Below the pieces are notes generated by a model. That model had not been told where the DNA came from and searched no databases. It saw nothing but the letters and a program-made list of their open reading frames with translations. Shown here piece after piece: positions 1 to 6,746 of a stretch of 11,236 nucleotides of DNA (position 1 is the stretch's first letter; every line of letters begins with the position of its first letter). A program made the translations under genes and the position numbers. Source of the DNA: JANQRV01 sp964533785 (lineage in GTDB: Bacteria > Bacteroidota > Bacteroidia > Chitinophagales > Saprospiraceae); the NCBI GenBank assembly GCA_964533785.1, contig CAZHNG010000226.1, positions 1-11,236 of the forward strand, in the 5' to 3' direction.

Positions 1-680
1 ACATCATTGCTTCTCCCCAACAACAAGGTGGACAGCCCATTGCACAACGCAACCCCGGCGCCATTGGCAATGCCTGGCTGGTCAGTCAAATCCGTACCGT
101 CGAATCTGCCAATGCGGAGATCGATGCCTTAAATAATTTTGAGCCACTTGTCGAGGCCATCGTCCATCAGGAATTCAGCGATTATATTCAAGGCTTAAGT
201 TATAATGATACCCTTACGACCGGTTCGATAGAACTGACCGCTTATGAGCCCAATCACCTGACTTATGAAAGCAATACCAACCGAGAGCGGTTAGCCGTAT
301 TTTCGGAAATATGGTACGGCCCCGATAAAGGTTGGCAAGCTTATATCGACGGTGAACCGGTTGATCATATCCGCGCTAATTACGTTTTGCGAGCTATGAA
401 ACTACCAGCGGGCGAGCATAAAATCGAGTTCATTTTTGACCCGAAATCTTACGCTACGGGAGTTACGGTCTCATGGATCTTTTCTTCTCTTCTACTCATT
501 GGTATTGTAGTGGCCTTGATCATCAGTGGTTACCAGTATATCCAAAAGTTAAAGCAAGAACCGGAAGAGCAAACCACTACGGGTAAAAAATCACCCCCTA
601 AGACTACTGCTACCAAAAAACGCCTGGAAAAAGAAAAGCCTAAACGTAAGAAAAAGGGAAAAAGCAATGTTAAAAAATGA
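1..680 (+). CDS. YfhO family membrane protein, C-terminal part (5' end outside window)
   Basis: An open frame runs in from the left edge (first full codon at base 3) and stops at 678-680. About 130 residues of extracytoplasmic domain include FSEIWYGPDKGWQAYIDGEP, the usual C-terminal signature of YfhO-family proteins. The stretch GEHKIEFIFDPKSY then leads into one hydrophobic helix (SWIFSSLLLIGIVVALIISG, about 473-532). After the helix comes a cytoplasmic tail of about 45 residues, whose last 32 are half Lys/Arg. YfhO proteins are large polytopic membrane proteins linked in Firmicutes to glycosylation of teichoic-type polymers; in Bacteroidota they are common and poorly characterised. The many N-terminal membrane segments would lie upstream. 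A TTG/ATG within the frame near 387-396 is internal, not the start. A glycosyltransferase follows 94 bp downstream, which fits a glycan role. The family call is from recalled sequence similarity. Confidence 0.8.
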   Translation, partial: IIASPQQQGGQPIAQRNPGAIGNAWLVSQIRTVESANAEIDALNNFEPLVEAIVHQEFSDYIQGLSYNDTLTTGSIELTAYEPNHLTYESNTNRERLAVFSEIWYGPDKGWQAYIDGEPVDHIRANYVLRAMKLPAGEHKIEFIFDPKSYATGVTVSWIFSSLLLIGIVVALIISGYQYIQKLKQEPEEQTTTGKKSPPKTTATKKRLEKEKPKRKKKGKSNVKK

Positions 681-728
681 GTACTGACACTATTTCTTTT
701 AGCTGGCTTTTTCGTAGACTTGTTTGAT

Positions 729-765
729 GTTGCGGGCTGACCGTTAACAACCCGCAACCCGCAAC
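729..765. repeat. Inverted repeat with duplicated 3' arm upstream of the glycosyltransferase
   Basis: GTTGCGGG (729-736) can pair perfectly with CCCGCAAC at 751-758 or with a second overlapping copy at 758-765, so two alternative hairpins are possible. No T-run follows, so a classical intrinsic terminator is not well supported. Short GC-rich repeats of this kind are common between genes in some Bacteroidota. Confidence 0.45.
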
Positions 766-774
766 TTTCCACCA

Positions 775-1905
775 ATGAAAGAAACAAAAGTAGCATTCAT
801 TGTGGCCTATCCTTTTGTACCTCCCAAAAACGGGGGACATAAGGCTGCGTACGGTTTTGCTGATTTTTTGGCGAGGCATTCCCAATTGATCTGTATTTCC
901 GGCAAGCAGAACAATAACGATGCGCCTTTTAAACTTATATCCTTGTTTAGCGATCACCTGGTCCGGTATGTCAACCCTTTCGTCGGCTGGAAGATTTTTC
1001 AGGTATTAAAAAAGGAAGGCGTTCGCTTTTGCATTTTTCATCAACCTTTTATGTTTTTATTAGTATTACCTTTTCTGAAAGCAGCAAAAATACCATCAGC
1101 TATATACATACAAAATATAGAATTTCAACGTTTTAGAAGCTTGAAAAAATGGTGGTGGCCATTGATGAAAGCCTTCGAAATGATCTGCTACAAAAATGCT
1201 GACCACTTATTTTTCATTGCTCCAACGGATATGGCAATTGCTCAATCTGTCTTTGGCTTTAACCAAGAATATTGCACGACAATACCCTACGGCACCTACC
1301 GGGAAGCCATGCCCACAAACAGGAAGGAATGCAGAGCACGGATTATTCAAAAACATGGTTTTACGGCAACAGATAAACTACTCTTGTTTTTTGGCCCCCA
1401 GTCATATTTACCCAATCTGCAGGCGGTTTTATTTATAGTCAACGAACTCTATCCGTTATTGAAAGAAAAGGCCGGTTTCCGTTTTCAAATATTAATTTGC
1501 GGGGGCGGGCTACCAGAGGAATACCTGGAGTTATTTAACCAATTGCCTAACCTTCATTACCTTGGTTACGTAGAAGATATTGACGCATACATTAAAGCCG
1601 CAGATCTGATGCTTAATCCCATCAGCACCGGCGGCGGAGTAAAAACAAAAGTGATCGAATCCATCGCTTTGGGAACTACGGTCATATCTTTTGAGAGCGG
1701 GGCCAAAGGGGTTGACCTTGGAGTGTCACGGAAAAAATTAATCCTCGTCCCGGATAAAGAGGATAATGGTTTTGCAGAAGCCATCATCCAAAACGCAGTC
1801 ATGAATAACTTTTTGCCCACACCCGCTGTATTTTACGAGCAATATTACTGGGGAAATTCAATAAAAAAGGTCTTGGAAGTTATAAGCAATGAAAGGTCTC
1901 GGTAA
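775..1905 (+). CDS. Glycosyltransferase, GT4-like (group 1 family)
   Basis: The 376-residue protein has the two Rossmann-like domains of GT-B enzymes. It begins with a beta strand and a Gly-containing acceptor-side loop (VAFIVAYPFVPPKNGG, residues 6-21). The C-terminal domain starts at a strand and loop, LLLFFGPQSYLPN (202-214), and continues through GYVEDIDAYIKAADLMLNP (264-282). The nucleotide-sugar site reads STGGGVKTKVIESIALG (284-300), with E295 as the second Glu of the EX7E motif; the first Glu position is Gly, as in many GT4 relatives with a GGG-x-K loop. It should transfer a sugar from an activated donor to a cell-surface glycan or lipid at the cytoplasmic membrane face; donor and acceptor cannot be told. 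No membrane anchor is obvious. The start at 775 has no strong Shine-Dalgarno, which is normal for Bacteroidota. It lies 94 bp after the YfhO-like gene and may be co-transcribed. Confidence 0.85.
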   Translation: MKETKVAFIVAYPFVPPKNGGHKAAYGFADFLARHSQLICISGKQNNNDAPFKLISLFSDHLVRYVNPFVGWKIFQVLKKEGVRFCIFHQPFMFLLVLPFLKAAKIPSAIYIQNIEFQRFRSLKKWWWPLMKAFEMICYKNADHLFFIAPTDMAIAQSVFGFNQEYCTTIPYGTYREAMPTNRKECRARIIQKHGFTATDKLLLFFGPQSYLPNLQAVLFIVNELYPLLKEKAGFRFQILICGGGLPEEYLELFNQLPNLHYLGYVEDIDAYIKAADLMLNPISTGGGVKTKVIESIALGTTVISFESGAKGVDLGVSRKKLILVPDKEDNGFAEAIIQNAVMNNFLPTPAVFYEQYYWGNSIKKVLEVISNERSR

Positions 1906-1926
1906 TTAAGACTACTTAGTCAGCTT

Positions 1927-2091
1927 AGTAATGGTAAAATAATAAGTTCGCGTTTTTGAGCAGGCTATTTTGGTGTCAGGCAAGGCAAAAAACGCAGTCA
2001 TCCTCCTCAGGCGGACGACGAGGCTTTTTAACGAAGCCTGGCGCAAAAAGAGGCGCTCACAAAATGATGAAGTTATTGTTTTACCATTACT
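1927..2091. repeat. Long imperfect palindrome, MITE-like or structured RNA element
   Basis: The left end, AGTAATGGTAAAA (1927-1939), is an exact inverted match to 2079-2091, and the pairing continues inward with few mismatches. GAGC (1958-1961) pairs with 2055-2058, CAGGC (1977-1981) with 2036-2040, AAAAA near 1987 with TTTTT (2025-2029), and GTCATCC (1997-2003) with GGACGAC (2013-2019) with one mismatch. The sums of paired coordinates stay within 4016-4018, so this is one continuous foldback of about 165 bp and not chance small hairpins. TTA stands on both sides (1925-1927 and 2091-2093), which may be a target duplication but is too short to prove it. It encodes no transposase, so it would be non-autonomous if mobile. 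It could also end glycosyltransferase transcription. Confidence 0.7.
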
Positions 2092-2146
2092 TAAGCGAGA
2101 ATCAGTTGATTGTATTGAATATTGGGAAGTCAGCTATTGTTTATAT

Positions 2147-2202
2147 GGTTATTCGGTTATTTGATTAGTTTAAAATCGCCTGAATTTCATAACCGCATAA
2201 CC
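2147..2202. repeat. 14-bp inverted repeat (hairpin)
   Basis: The 14 bases at 2147-2160 (GGTTATTCGGTTAT) pair with 2189-2202 with a single mismatch, around a 28-nt loop. Each arm itself contains GGTTAT twice. It could be a protein-binding or RNA element; no T-run follows the right arm. Confidence 0.45.
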
Positions 2203-2230
2203 AAATAGGTAGTGACAAATATATTTCGTC

Positions 2231-2252
2231 ATCCATATCCCCTTTTATGGAT
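2231..2252. repeat. 7-bp hairpin
   Basis: ATCCATA (2231-2237) pairs exactly with TATGGAT (2246-2252) around an 8-nt loop, about 170 bp before the sialidase start. The role is unknown; an operator or transcript structure is possible. Confidence 0.3.
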
Positions 2253-2351
2253 AGAAAATCAATTGACATGGTTTTTGCTTTAAAGTGACAAAGTAGAAGT
2301 TAGACCATGAGGGATTTAAATCATCCCAAACAGGTACGTTAATGTGTTGGC

Positions 2352-2387
2352 CTGTTGATCCATTTCAGGCGATTTTTGCATCAACAG
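2352..2387. repeat. 8-bp inverted repeat before sialidase
   Basis: CTGTTGAT (2352-2359) is the exact inverse of ATCAACAG (2380-2387), with a 20-nt loop. The right arm overlaps the first unit of the tandem repeat at 2378-2420, so the leader could fold here. The location 36-71 bp before the start codon would suit a leader or regulator site, but this is inference. Confidence 0.3.
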
Positions 2388-2420
2388 ATAAACGCATCAA
2401 CAAATAAACATCAATAAAAC
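2378..2420. repeat. 16-bp direct tandem repeat ending at the sialidase start codon
   Basis: GCATCAACAGATAAAC (2378-2393) is followed directly by GCATCAACAAATAAAC (2394-2409), with one difference, and by a shortened third copy, ATCAATAAAAC (2410-2420). The array stops two bases before the ATG, so it forms the 5' leader and the A-rich ribosome-binding stretch of the sialidase mRNA. Confidence 0.6.
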
Positions 2421-2422
2421 AT

Positions 2423-3592
2423 ATGACAAGGAAGATCTCAACAATCGTATTATCACTGTTTTTTGTTCTGCCCAATATGGTTCAATGCCAAATTCAACAA
2501 TTCCGGGAGCAACCCATCTTTGAAAACGGAAAGGATGGTTACGCCTGTTTTCGTATCCCAGCCGTCATTAAAGCAGCCAATGGAGACTTATTGGCTATTG
2601 CGGAAGGAAGGGTAAATGGCTGTAGTGATTACGGAAACCTTGACCTGGTCATGCGTCGCAGTGAAGACAACGGACAAACCTGGGAACCACTGGAAGTTAT
2701 TTTTGACAACGGAGAGTGGCAAGCCGGCAATCCAGCACCAGTGGTCGATTTGATGGATCCCGATTATCCCCAAGGTAGAATTTTCCTTTTTTTCAATACC
2801 GGCAACAACCACGAAGGCGAAGTTCGAAAAGGAAACGGCATCCGCGAAGTACATTACCTAACCAGCGAAGATCACGGCGAGACCTGGTCTGAGCCTGTCA
2901 ATATTACCCTTTCTGTTCACAGACCTAAGCAGCCTGGCTTTAATCCAGCCTATAACTTCACAGAAGATTGGCGAAGTTATGCGAATACACCGGGCCACGC
3001 CTTACAATTAAGCAGTGGACGGTTATTTATCCCCGCCAATCATTCCGTCGGTGAACCTTTACCAGGGTTCAATGAATACCGTGCCCATGCCTATTACAGC
3101 GACGACCACGGGGAAACGTTTCAGTTGAGCGAATTCGTCGCAATTCCCAGTTCAAATGAGTCGATTGCTGTTCAGCTAACCGATGGTCGCATCCTGCAAA
3201 ACAGCCGTCACCAAAACGGAGAAAGTAAAAACCGCATCGTTTCCATCAGCAGCGACGGTGGTATGACCTGGGACACTTCTTATATCGATACCAACCTGCC
3301 TTCTCCGGTTTGCCAGGCGTCAATGATTAACTATACGACTCCCGACGGCAAAGCCGCTGTACTTTTCTCCAACCCGAACAGCCAGGTCCGGCGGGAAAAG
3401 ATGACCATTCGGATGAGTTTAGACGATGGCCAATCCTGGCCTGTCAGCCGGGAAATTCGCCGCGGCAATAGTGCTTATTCCGATCTGGTCGTCCAGGAGG
3501 ATGGAGACCTGGGTATTTTGTACGAACATGGAAATGACGGTGGAATTCACTATGCCCATTTTAATTATGCCTGGTTGGTAGGCGGAGAATAA
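2423..3592 (+). CDS. Exo-alpha-sialidase (neuraminidase), GH33, secreted
   Basis: The 389-residue protein opens with a signal peptide (charged MTRK, hydrophobic ISTIVLSLFFVL; mature protein from about residue 23). The fold is a six-bladed beta-propeller with the FRIP motif (43-46) and five Asp-boxes at 80-87, 148-155, 226-233, 276-283 and 332-339. By spacing against known GH33 enzymes, the carboxylate-binding Arg triad is R44, R262 and R324, the acid/base is D69, and the nucleophile is Y352 with partner E368; E246 is the conserved Glu. All are present, so it should be active in releasing terminal sialic acids from glycans. It stops at the end of the propeller, with no lectin domain or type IX secretion tail. 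C22 follows the hydrophobic core, but VQC is a poor lipobox, so a lipoprotein is possible though not favoured. Periplasmic or secreted location is inferred. No sialic-acid catabolism genes are adjacent. Confidence 0.93.
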   Translation: MTRKISTIVLSLFFVLPNMVQCQIQQFREQPIFENGKDGYACFRIPAVIKAANGDLLAIAEGRVNGCSDYGNLDLVMRRSEDNGQTWEPLEVIFDNGEWQAGNPAPVVDLMDPDYPQGRIFLFFNTGNNHEGEVRKGNGIREVHYLTSEDHGETWSEPVNITLSVHRPKQPGFNPAYNFTEDWRSYANTPGHALQLSSGRLFIPANHSVGEPLPGFNEYRAHAYYSDDHGETFQLSEFVAIPSSNESIAVQLTDGRILQNSRHQNGESKNRIVSISSDGGMTWDTSYIDTNLPSPVCQASMINYTTPDGKAAVLFSNPNSQVRREKMTIRMSLDDGQSWPVSREIRRGNSAYSDLVVQEDGDLGILYEHGNDGGIHYAHFNYAWLVGGE

Positions 3593-3692
3593 AAAGGTAT
3601 AAAAAAAGCAAAATCTGCATTTACAGTTTATCTCTTTAATTTGACAAAAATCATCCTGAAACTCCCACAAAACTTACTATTTTAGCGAATCT
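3593..3692. promoter_or_regulatory. Leader before eboA, possible weak promoter
   Basis: This 100-bp gap must hold the ebo promoter if the operon starts at eboA. TTAATTTG (3636-3643) matches the Bacteroidota -7 box TAnnTTTG at 7 of 8 positions and would give a leader of roughly 40 nt. No good -33 TTG box stands at the right distance upstream, so the call is weak. No terminator with a T-run is seen after the sialidase stop. Confidence 0.2.
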
Positions 3693-4568
3693 ATGGAAGC
3701 AATAAAAAATTACCTGAACAATTTACTGATGAACCGCGCATCCGCAAAAGCGATGGAGTGGTTAAATCAAAAGATCAACAAATATCAGGAATCCAAGAGT
3801 AATACTACCTTTTACTTGACTTTTGGCGGTATTACGCGGTATTTTGACAAAACGCCACTGCAAGCAACGGACGAAGAATTGACGCAGGCAGATGAATTAA
3901 GAACGGGTTTTGATCCTTCCCATTGGACGGTAAGCCTTACCGCCAGAGCTTACTTGGTTCTACACCTCCCTATTGACGAGGAGCAGGCCTTTTTGGAGCC
4001 TTTAGAAGCCTTATTCAGTACGGCCGATATGGGGGAGCAGGTAGCGTTATACAGCAGCTTACCCATTCTACCTTTTCCGGAAGCCTTGGTTCACAGAACG
4101 ACAGAAGGCATTCGCACCAATATTCAGGACGTATTTGATGCCATTGCGCTCAATAATCCTTACCCTGCGGACTATTTGCCCGAATCAGCCTGGAACCAGA
4201 TGGTACTCAAGGCTGCTTTTATGGATCGTCCTATCCACCGGATCGTTGGTTTGGAACGCAGGGCTAATGCTCCGCTAGCAAAAATTATCGCAGATTACGC
4301 TCACGAGCGATGGGCTGCCGGAAGGTCCGTTTCACCGGAATTTTGGCGGGTTTTTGGCGAACACCTACAGCCGGAAATGCTTGCCGATGTGGAAAAGCTA
4401 TTGGAAGATGACCATATCTTGCAACGTCAGGCGGGAATGCTCGTTTGCCAAAATAGTCAATTAGCTTCTGCCGGTATGCTGTACGAGCAATTCCGTGAAA
4501 AGATTGACATGGAAGGCGCTAGTTGGGAAAGCATCGGGGAAGCATGGTGGAGGCAGAAGGTAGAATGA
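3693..4568 (+). CDS. eboA: EboA domain-containing protein
   Basis: This 291-residue soluble, mostly helical protein carries family-typical blocks: TGFDPSHWTVSLTARAYLVL (71-90), LYSSLPILPFPE (119-130), NPYPADYLPESAWNQMVLKA (155-174), HRIVGLERRANAPLAKI (182-198) and DYAHERWAAGR (201-211). The last three together are diagnostic for EboA. No enzymatic motif, signal peptide or membrane helix is visible; the helix-rich build suggests a HEAT-like scaffold, which is inference. In cyanobacteria eboA opens the ebo cluster, which is needed to bring a scytonemin precursor to the periplasm; the molecular job of EboA is unknown. Here it is the first gene of six, 100 bp after the sialidase and 78 bp before eboB. 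The ATG at 3693 gives the expected amphipathic N-terminus, so no other start is needed. Confidence 0.9.
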   Translation: MEAIKNYLNNLLMNRASAKAMEWLNQKINKYQESKSNTTFYLTFGGITRYFDKTPLQATDEELTQADELRTGFDPSHWTVSLTARAYLVLHLPIDEEQAFLEPLEALFSTADMGEQVALYSSLPILPFPEALVHRTTEGIRTNIQDVFDAIALNNPYPADYLPESAWNQMVLKAAFMDRPIHRIVGLERRANAPLAKIIADYAHERWAAGRSVSPEFWRVFGEHLQPEMLADVEKLLEDDHILQRQAGMLVCQNSQLASAGMLYEQFREKIDMEGASWESIGEAWWRQKVE

Positions 4569-4646
4569 ACAAGTAAGACGTTAATAGCATATATGATAAC
4601 TTGGCTGATGGCCTATTCCTAAAATTAAATAAAATCGACAGCTGAT

Positions 4647-5573
4647 ATGAGCGAAAAATTGACGATGATCATCGATCCCCATATTCATGTAACCTCCAGA
4701 ACTACGGATGACTACGAAAACATGCGTGCAGCAGGTATTGTAGCCATTATTGAGCCGGCTTTTTGGCTCGGACAACCCAGGACGACGGTAGGTGCTTTCA
4801 AGGATTATTTCAGCAGTTTGGTCGGGTTTGAGCGGTTTAGGGCTTCGCAGTTCGGTATTCAGCATTATTGTACCATCGGATTAAATTCCAAGGAATCTAA
4901 TAACGAACCATTGGCGGAGCAAGTGATGGAATTGTTGCCGCTGTATTTGGGTAAGGAAAATGTTGTAGGCGTAGGAGAGATAGGTTTTGATGATCAAACC
5001 GCTCTGGAAGAAAGATTTTACCGGGAACAACTCGAATTGGCGAAAGAAGTGGAGTTGCCCGTACAAATTCATACGCCTCACCGCGATAAGAAGAAAGGTA
5101 CCAGCCGCAGTATGGACATTGCAGAAGAACACGGTATAGATCCTTCCATGGTCATTGTCGACCACAATAACGAAGAGACGGTCAAAGAAGTACTGGATCG
5201 CGGCTATTGGACCGCATTTACCATTTATCCTTTTACGAAAATGGGCAATGAGCGAATGGTGGAAATTGTCAAGCAATACGGTTCAGAACGCATCATGGTC
5301 AATAGTGCAGCAGATTGGGGGATCAGTGACCCATTAGCCGTACCAAAAACTGCGGCACTTATGCGGGAAAGAGGTATTCCCGAATCGGATATTATCAAAT
5401 GCGTTTACCAAAATGCATTGGAGGCATTTGGTCAAAGCGGCCGGATGCAAGAAAGTGACTGGCTTGATAATCAATCGATTGATCAAAGTCAGAAGTATCT
5501 TGGTAGTTCTATTCTCCGCGGTGGACAGAAGCCCAGAGTTGAAGATGGAAGCGATAATATCATTATCAATTAA
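4647..5573 (+). CDS. eboB: TatD family metal-dependent hydrolase EboB
   Basis: The 308-residue protein belongs to the amidohydrolase/TatD TIM-barrel group. Metal-site motifs are in order: DPHIHV (10-15, H12 and H14), E36, the GEIGFDDQ block with E111, QIHTPHRDK (140-148, H142), VIVDHNNEE (169-177, H173) and NSAADWGISDP (219-229, D223). It probably hydrolyses a phosphoester or cyclic ester, with two metal ions, in the cytoplasm; the substrate is unknown. Position and sequence match EboB. The stop is only 5 bp before eboC, so the two are translationally linked. The catalytic barrel ends near FGQSGRM (261-267). Beyond it a hydrophilic tail of about 41 residues (268-308) looks unlike the fold and longer than I expect for the family. 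A second in-frame ATG at codon 7 could serve as the start, but 4647 keeps a sensible N-terminus. Confidence 0.88.
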   Translation: MSEKLTMIIDPHIHVTSRTTDDYENMRAAGIVAIIEPAFWLGQPRTTVGAFKDYFSSLVGFERFRASQFGIQHYCTIGLNSKESNNEPLAEQVMELLPLYLGKENVVGVGEIGFDDQTALEERFYREQLELAKEVELPVQIHTPHRDKKKGTSRSMDIAEEHGIDPSMVIVDHNNEETVKEVLDRGYWTAFTIYPFTKMGNERMVEIVKQYGSERIMVNSAADWGISDPLAVPKTAALMRERGIPESDIIKCVYQNALEAFGQSGRMQESDWLDNQSIDQSQKYLGSSILRGGQKPRVEDGSDNIIIN

Positions 5574-5578
5574 TACAG

Positions 5579-6478
5579 ATGAAGCAACTATGGCCCTATT
5601 TACAGCTTGCCCGCCCGGCGAATATTATCACGGCGTGGGCTGATATTTTGCTGGGCTTTGCAGCTTCCGGAGCAGTAGTAGCTTTTTCGTTGGGACACAT
5701 TGACATTGAAAATTGGTCTGCTCTTTTTTGGTTATTGTTAGCGACGACGGGACTTTACGGTGGCGGAGTGGTGATGAATGATGTTTTTGATGCGGACTTA
5801 GACGCCGTAGAACGCCCCGAAAGGCCTATACCAAGTGGTAAAGTTACCTTGAAAGGGGCGACTGTTTGGGGCATTAGCTTACTTTTTTTGGGGATCGTTG
5901 CTGCCGCCCAGGTTTCAGCCTGGAGTGGGGTATTGGCAGGATTAACCGGCTTTTTTGCTGTTCTCTACGATGCTTTTGGTAAGCACCATAAGTTTTTGGG
6001 CCCACTCAATATGGGGCTTTGCCGCGGATTGAACGTGCTCTTGGGTACCAGCGTTGCAACTTTAATGCCTCAACATTTTTGGCTGTTTTTCGTTCCTATC
6101 ATTTATATAAGTGCAATAACTACAATTAGCAGAGGAGAGGTATCAGGAAGTAACCATCGAGAATTAAAGATCGGACTGGTTTTGTACGGCTTGGTATTTG
6201 CAATTTTATTGTGGCTCAACTACCTAAATGGAGGGGAGTGGCTTACGCAAACCGCTTTTTTAATCTTATTTGCCTGGATTATTCTAAGGCCCCTTATCAA
6301 GGCAATTCGTCATCCATTACCAAAGAATATCGGTAAAGCAGTTAAAATGGGAGTTATTGCCCTGATTATCTTAGACGCTTCCCTGGCAGTTCCTTTTGCC
6401 GGTTTCTGGTACAGCCTGATCATGTTAATGTTATTGCCGGTTTCTTTCTTGCTGGCTCGTTATTTTGCGGTTACTTAA
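5579..6478 (+). CDS. eboC: UbiA-like prenyltransferase EboC
   Basis: The 299-residue protein is an integral membrane protein with about eight or nine hydrophobic segments. The UbiA prenyl-diphosphate/Mg signature lies in the loop at 67-87: N67-D68, D71, D75, then ERPERPIPSG. The second loop, LYDAFGKHHKFLGPLNMG (129-146), carries D131 and K135; it is less acidic than in ubiquinone enzymes but is the EboC type. It should attach an isoprenoid chain to an acceptor at the cytoplasmic membrane. In ebo clusters the acceptor is unknown; a cyclitol or sugar made by EboD is a possibility. The start at 5579 follows the eboB stop by 5 bp and begins with LWPYLQLARPANIITAWAD (4-22), the usual UbiA N-terminus. 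The next gene is 268 bp away, so eboA-C and eboD-F may form separate transcription units. Confidence 0.9.
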   Translation: MKQLWPYLQLARPANIITAWADILLGFAASGAVVAFSLGHIDIENWSALFWLLLATTGLYGGGVVMNDVFDADLDAVERPERPIPSGKVTLKGATVWGISLLFLGIVAAAQVSAWSGVLAGLTGFFAVLYDAFGKHHKFLGPLNMGLCRGLNVLLGTSVATLMPQHFWLFFVPIIYISAITTISRGEVSGSNHRELKIGLVLYGLVFAILLWLNYLNGGEWLTQTAFLILFAWIILRPLIKAIRHPLPKNIGKAVKMGVIALIILDASLAVPFAGFWYSLIMLMLLPVSFLLARYFAVT

Positions 6479-6746
6479 GTGAGAAGCCAGACATAAGATA
6501 CCAGAAGCCAGAAAGTGTGCGATTGATCCCAATCGCTACCGGAAGAGAGTTGGGGGATGAAATATATGTCACTCATTATTGTCCATCCAATTACTCAGTA
6601 GAACAGATTTGTTTTACCGTTTGGTCACACACAATCCTCTATCCTCCAATCTCTTGCATTCTAGCGTCTGGCATCTGGCGTCTACAGTCTGAATTATTTT
6701 CAATTTTGAACTTTGCTCTTCATTACAGATAAAAAGAATCATTTAC
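6479..6746. repeat. eboC-eboD gap with direct and inverted repeats
   Basis: This is the longest gap in the cluster. AGAAGCCAGA occurs at 6482-6491 and 6503-6512, a 21-bp period. The reverse complement of 6496-6512 resembles TCTGGCATCTGGCGTCT (6667-6683) at 14 of 17 bases, so the ends of the gap can pair around about 154 nt. TCTGGC/ATCTGGC is itself a short direct repeat. An open frame at 6517-6732 has no recognisable protein features and is taken as chance. GAACTTTG (6708-6715) is one base off TAnnTTTG and could be an internal promoter for eboD, but no -33 box accompanies it. Confidence 0.5.

Larger units (their letters stand above)
1906..2422. other. 517-bp non-coding region between glycosyltransferase and sialidase
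   Basis: No convincing gene lies here. Two overlapping plus-strand open frames (about 1956-2168) fall inside a long palindrome, have no family-like sequence and look spurious. The region holds the palindrome (1927-2091), a 14-bp hairpin (2147-2202), a 7-bp hairpin (2231-2252) and a 16-bp tandem repeat ending at the sialidase start. I found no clear TAnnTTTG Bacteroidota promoter box, although the sialidase promoter should lie here. Confidence 0.7.

Noticed and set aside
1956..2168. Two overlapping small plus-strand open frames (70 and 64 residues)
   Set aside because: They lie within the long palindrome and following hairpin, compete with each other in different frames, and show no domain-like sequence.
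2263..2286. TTGACA followed by TTTAAA as a sigma-70-type promoter before the sialidase
   Set aside because: The spacing is only about 10 bp, far below the usual 17, and Bacteroidota use other boxes.
4881..5276. 131-residue minus-strand open frame
   Set aside because: It lies wholly inside eboB, whose metal-binding motifs prove the plus-strand frame.
6517..6732. 71-residue open frame between eboC and eboD
   Set aside because: It starts with a non-ATG or weak start, lies across intergenic repeats and has no protein-like pattern.
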